A stretch of DNA of 5,979 nt from an uncultured Eubacteriales bacterium (GTDB lineage Bacteria > Bacillota > Clostridia > Monoglobales > UMGS1388), in assembly GCA_900551345.1 (NCBI GenBank), contig URVP01000093.1, forward strand, positions 1 through 5,979, in the 5' to 3' direction. The notes under the pieces are model-generated. The model saw only the letters and a program-made list of their open reading frames with translations, made no database searches and had not been told where the DNA came from. Below, piece after piece: positions 5,074 through 5,979 of the stretch. The position numbers and the translations under genes were made by a program. Position 1 is the first letter of the stretch. The number at the start of each line of letters is the position of its first letter.

Positions 5074-5979
5074 ATGTTAAAAAAAATAGTGAAAAAGAAC
5101 CCTGTTGCCTTTACCCTTCAGGTTCTTTTGGATATGGTGATCATTAATTTTGCATTAATATTATCCAAAGCTTTGTATTCCCATTACATTCAAAATATTC
5201 CTTTGGATCAAAATGCCTTTGGAAGTCTTTTGATTGAGTGTACAGTGTTTACCATAGTTTGTGTGCTTACATATTATTTATTTGGTATTTATAATTCTAT
5301 GTGGCGTTTTGCAGGTGCCGGTGACTTGTTGGCGCTGTTTGCAGCCACTGTGGTAGGTACTGTTTTAGGTTCAGCGTTACTTAGCTCGCCTTTATTTAAG
5401 ATTGCCGTTCACTTTTATATACTGTTATTTTTCTTTTTTCTTCTCTCTTTGAAATGTGCTGTATATTTATGTTATAAATTTAGCATAGACAAATTGAAGC
5501 GCTATATCAATAAGCCCGAACAGGACAACCGAATTATGATTATAGGTGCGGGTGATGCCGGTGCAATGATAGTTAAAGAGTATATAAACAATAATTCAAT
5601 TGACGGTGTACCCGTGGCGATTATTGATGATAATTCCATACTTCATGGCAAAAAAATTCATGGAGTTCCGGTGGTGGGAGATAGGAATAATATTGTCAGT
5701 GCAGTAAAAAAATATAAAATAAACGAAATAATAATTGCAATACCTTCTGCACCTAAAATAGAATCACAGAAAATTTTAAATATTTGCACTGAAACAAAAT
5801 GTAGGCTTAAAATTATGCCAGAATTTGATTCGGTTCTAAGCAGCAATATTAAGCGTAATATTCGTGATGTTAAAATTGATGACCTTTTGGGTCGAGAGGA
5901 AATTAAAATTAATGAAAAAGAGGACTTTGGGTATATACGAGACGCAGTTGTTATGGTCACCGGAGGAGGAGGCTCAATA
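5074..5979 (+). CDS. Membrane-bound nucleotide-sugar 4,6-dehydratase/epimerase, CapD/EpsC/PglF type (3' end outside window)
   Basis: The frame is open to the window end, giving the first 302 residues of a protein whose family is usually around 600. Members convert UDP-GlcNAc or related UDP-sugars to 4-keto-6-deoxy or epimerised forms for capsule, exopolysaccharide or glycoprotein synthesis at the inner face of the membrane. Four membrane helices are visible (about 14-34, 51-73, 84-105, 109-134), with the family-typical YNSMWRFAG between helices two and three. A first Rossmann-like domain begins at IMIIGAGDAGAM (154-165) and includes NEIIIAIPSA. The linker motif DLLGRE (270-275) precedes the NAD-binding loop of the catalytic short-chain dehydrogenase domain, VTGGGGSI (295-302), where the window stops, so catalytic residues are not seen. 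AGGAG at 5064-5068, five bases before ATG, supports the start. The specific sugar product cannot be told, nor whether it is EpsC, CapD or PglF. Confidence 0.92.
   Translation, partial: MLKKIVKKNPVAFTLQVLLDMVIINFALILSKALYSHYIQNIPLDQNAFGSLLIECTVFTIVCVLTYYLFGIYNSMWRFAGAGDLLALFAATVVGTVLGSALLSSPLFKIAVHFYILLFFFFLLSLKCAVYLCYKFSIDKLKRYINKPEQDNRIMIIGAGDAGAMIVKEYINNNSIDGVPVAIIDDNSILHGKKIHGVPVVGDRNNIVSAVKKYKINEIIIAIPSAPKIESQKILNICTETKCRLKIMPEFDSVLSSNIKRNIRDVKIDDLLGREEIKINEKEDFGYIRDAVVMVTGGGGSI

Noticed and set aside
5658..5960. Reverse-strand open frame of 100 codons
   Set aside because: It lies wholly inside the well-supported CapD/EpsC-type gene on the + strand, and its translation shows no recognisable domain. 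It is a shadow frame.
1..5979. CRISPR array, tRNA or rRNA genes, toxin-antitoxin or phage-defence genes
   Set aside because: No regularly spaced direct repeats, no tRNA-like cloverleaf and no such gene families were seen on either strand.

Overview
The window looks like a chromosomal segment of a low-to-moderate GC Bacillota (Firmicutes), most likely of class Clostridia. The reasons are strong AGGAGG-type ribosome binding sites, the gene order mutL-miaA-hfq, a ylmE-sepF division pair, an endonuclease-type MutL, and a short Hfq with a tail like those of Gram-positive bacteria. All recognised genes are on the + strand. Genus cannot be told from this sequence.

Region 1 (1-2242) is an RNA and DNA maintenance block. 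It holds the 3' half of mutL (mismatch repair endonuclease, cut by the window start), then miaA 17 bases downstream (tRNA A37 prenylation), then hfq (RNA chaperone) after a 71-base gap. That gap carries a perfect TATAAT and a 16-base palindrome, so hfq may have its own promoter as well as read-through from miaA.

Region 2 (2293-4770) is a cell-division-associated block. It holds a HlyD-like, single-pass membrane adaptor protein, ylmE (YggS/PLP homeostasis protein) overlapping it by ATGA, and sepF (FtsZ membrane anchor), which has a leader with a plausible promoter and palindromes. No ABC transporter partner for the HlyD-like protein is visible.

Region 3 (4771-5073) is a 303-base non-coding gap. 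It holds a previously unlabelled structure: imperfect 22-base terminal inverted repeats (18 of 22 matched) bounding 134 bases, with a perfect 12-bp stem-loop inside. It resembles a small non-autonomous mobile element (MITE-like) or a composite terminator.

Region 4 (5074-5979) is the first 302 codons of a membrane-anchored nucleotide-sugar 4,6-dehydratase/epimerase of the CapD/EpsC/PglF type, cut by the window end. It probably opens a surface polysaccharide or protein glycosylation locus. The expected sepF neighbours (ylmG, ylmH, divIVA) are absent here, so the gap looks like a junction between core and accessory DNA. Most of the window is ordinary housekeeping sequence. The inverted-repeat element and the HlyD-like gene are the parts most worth a second look.
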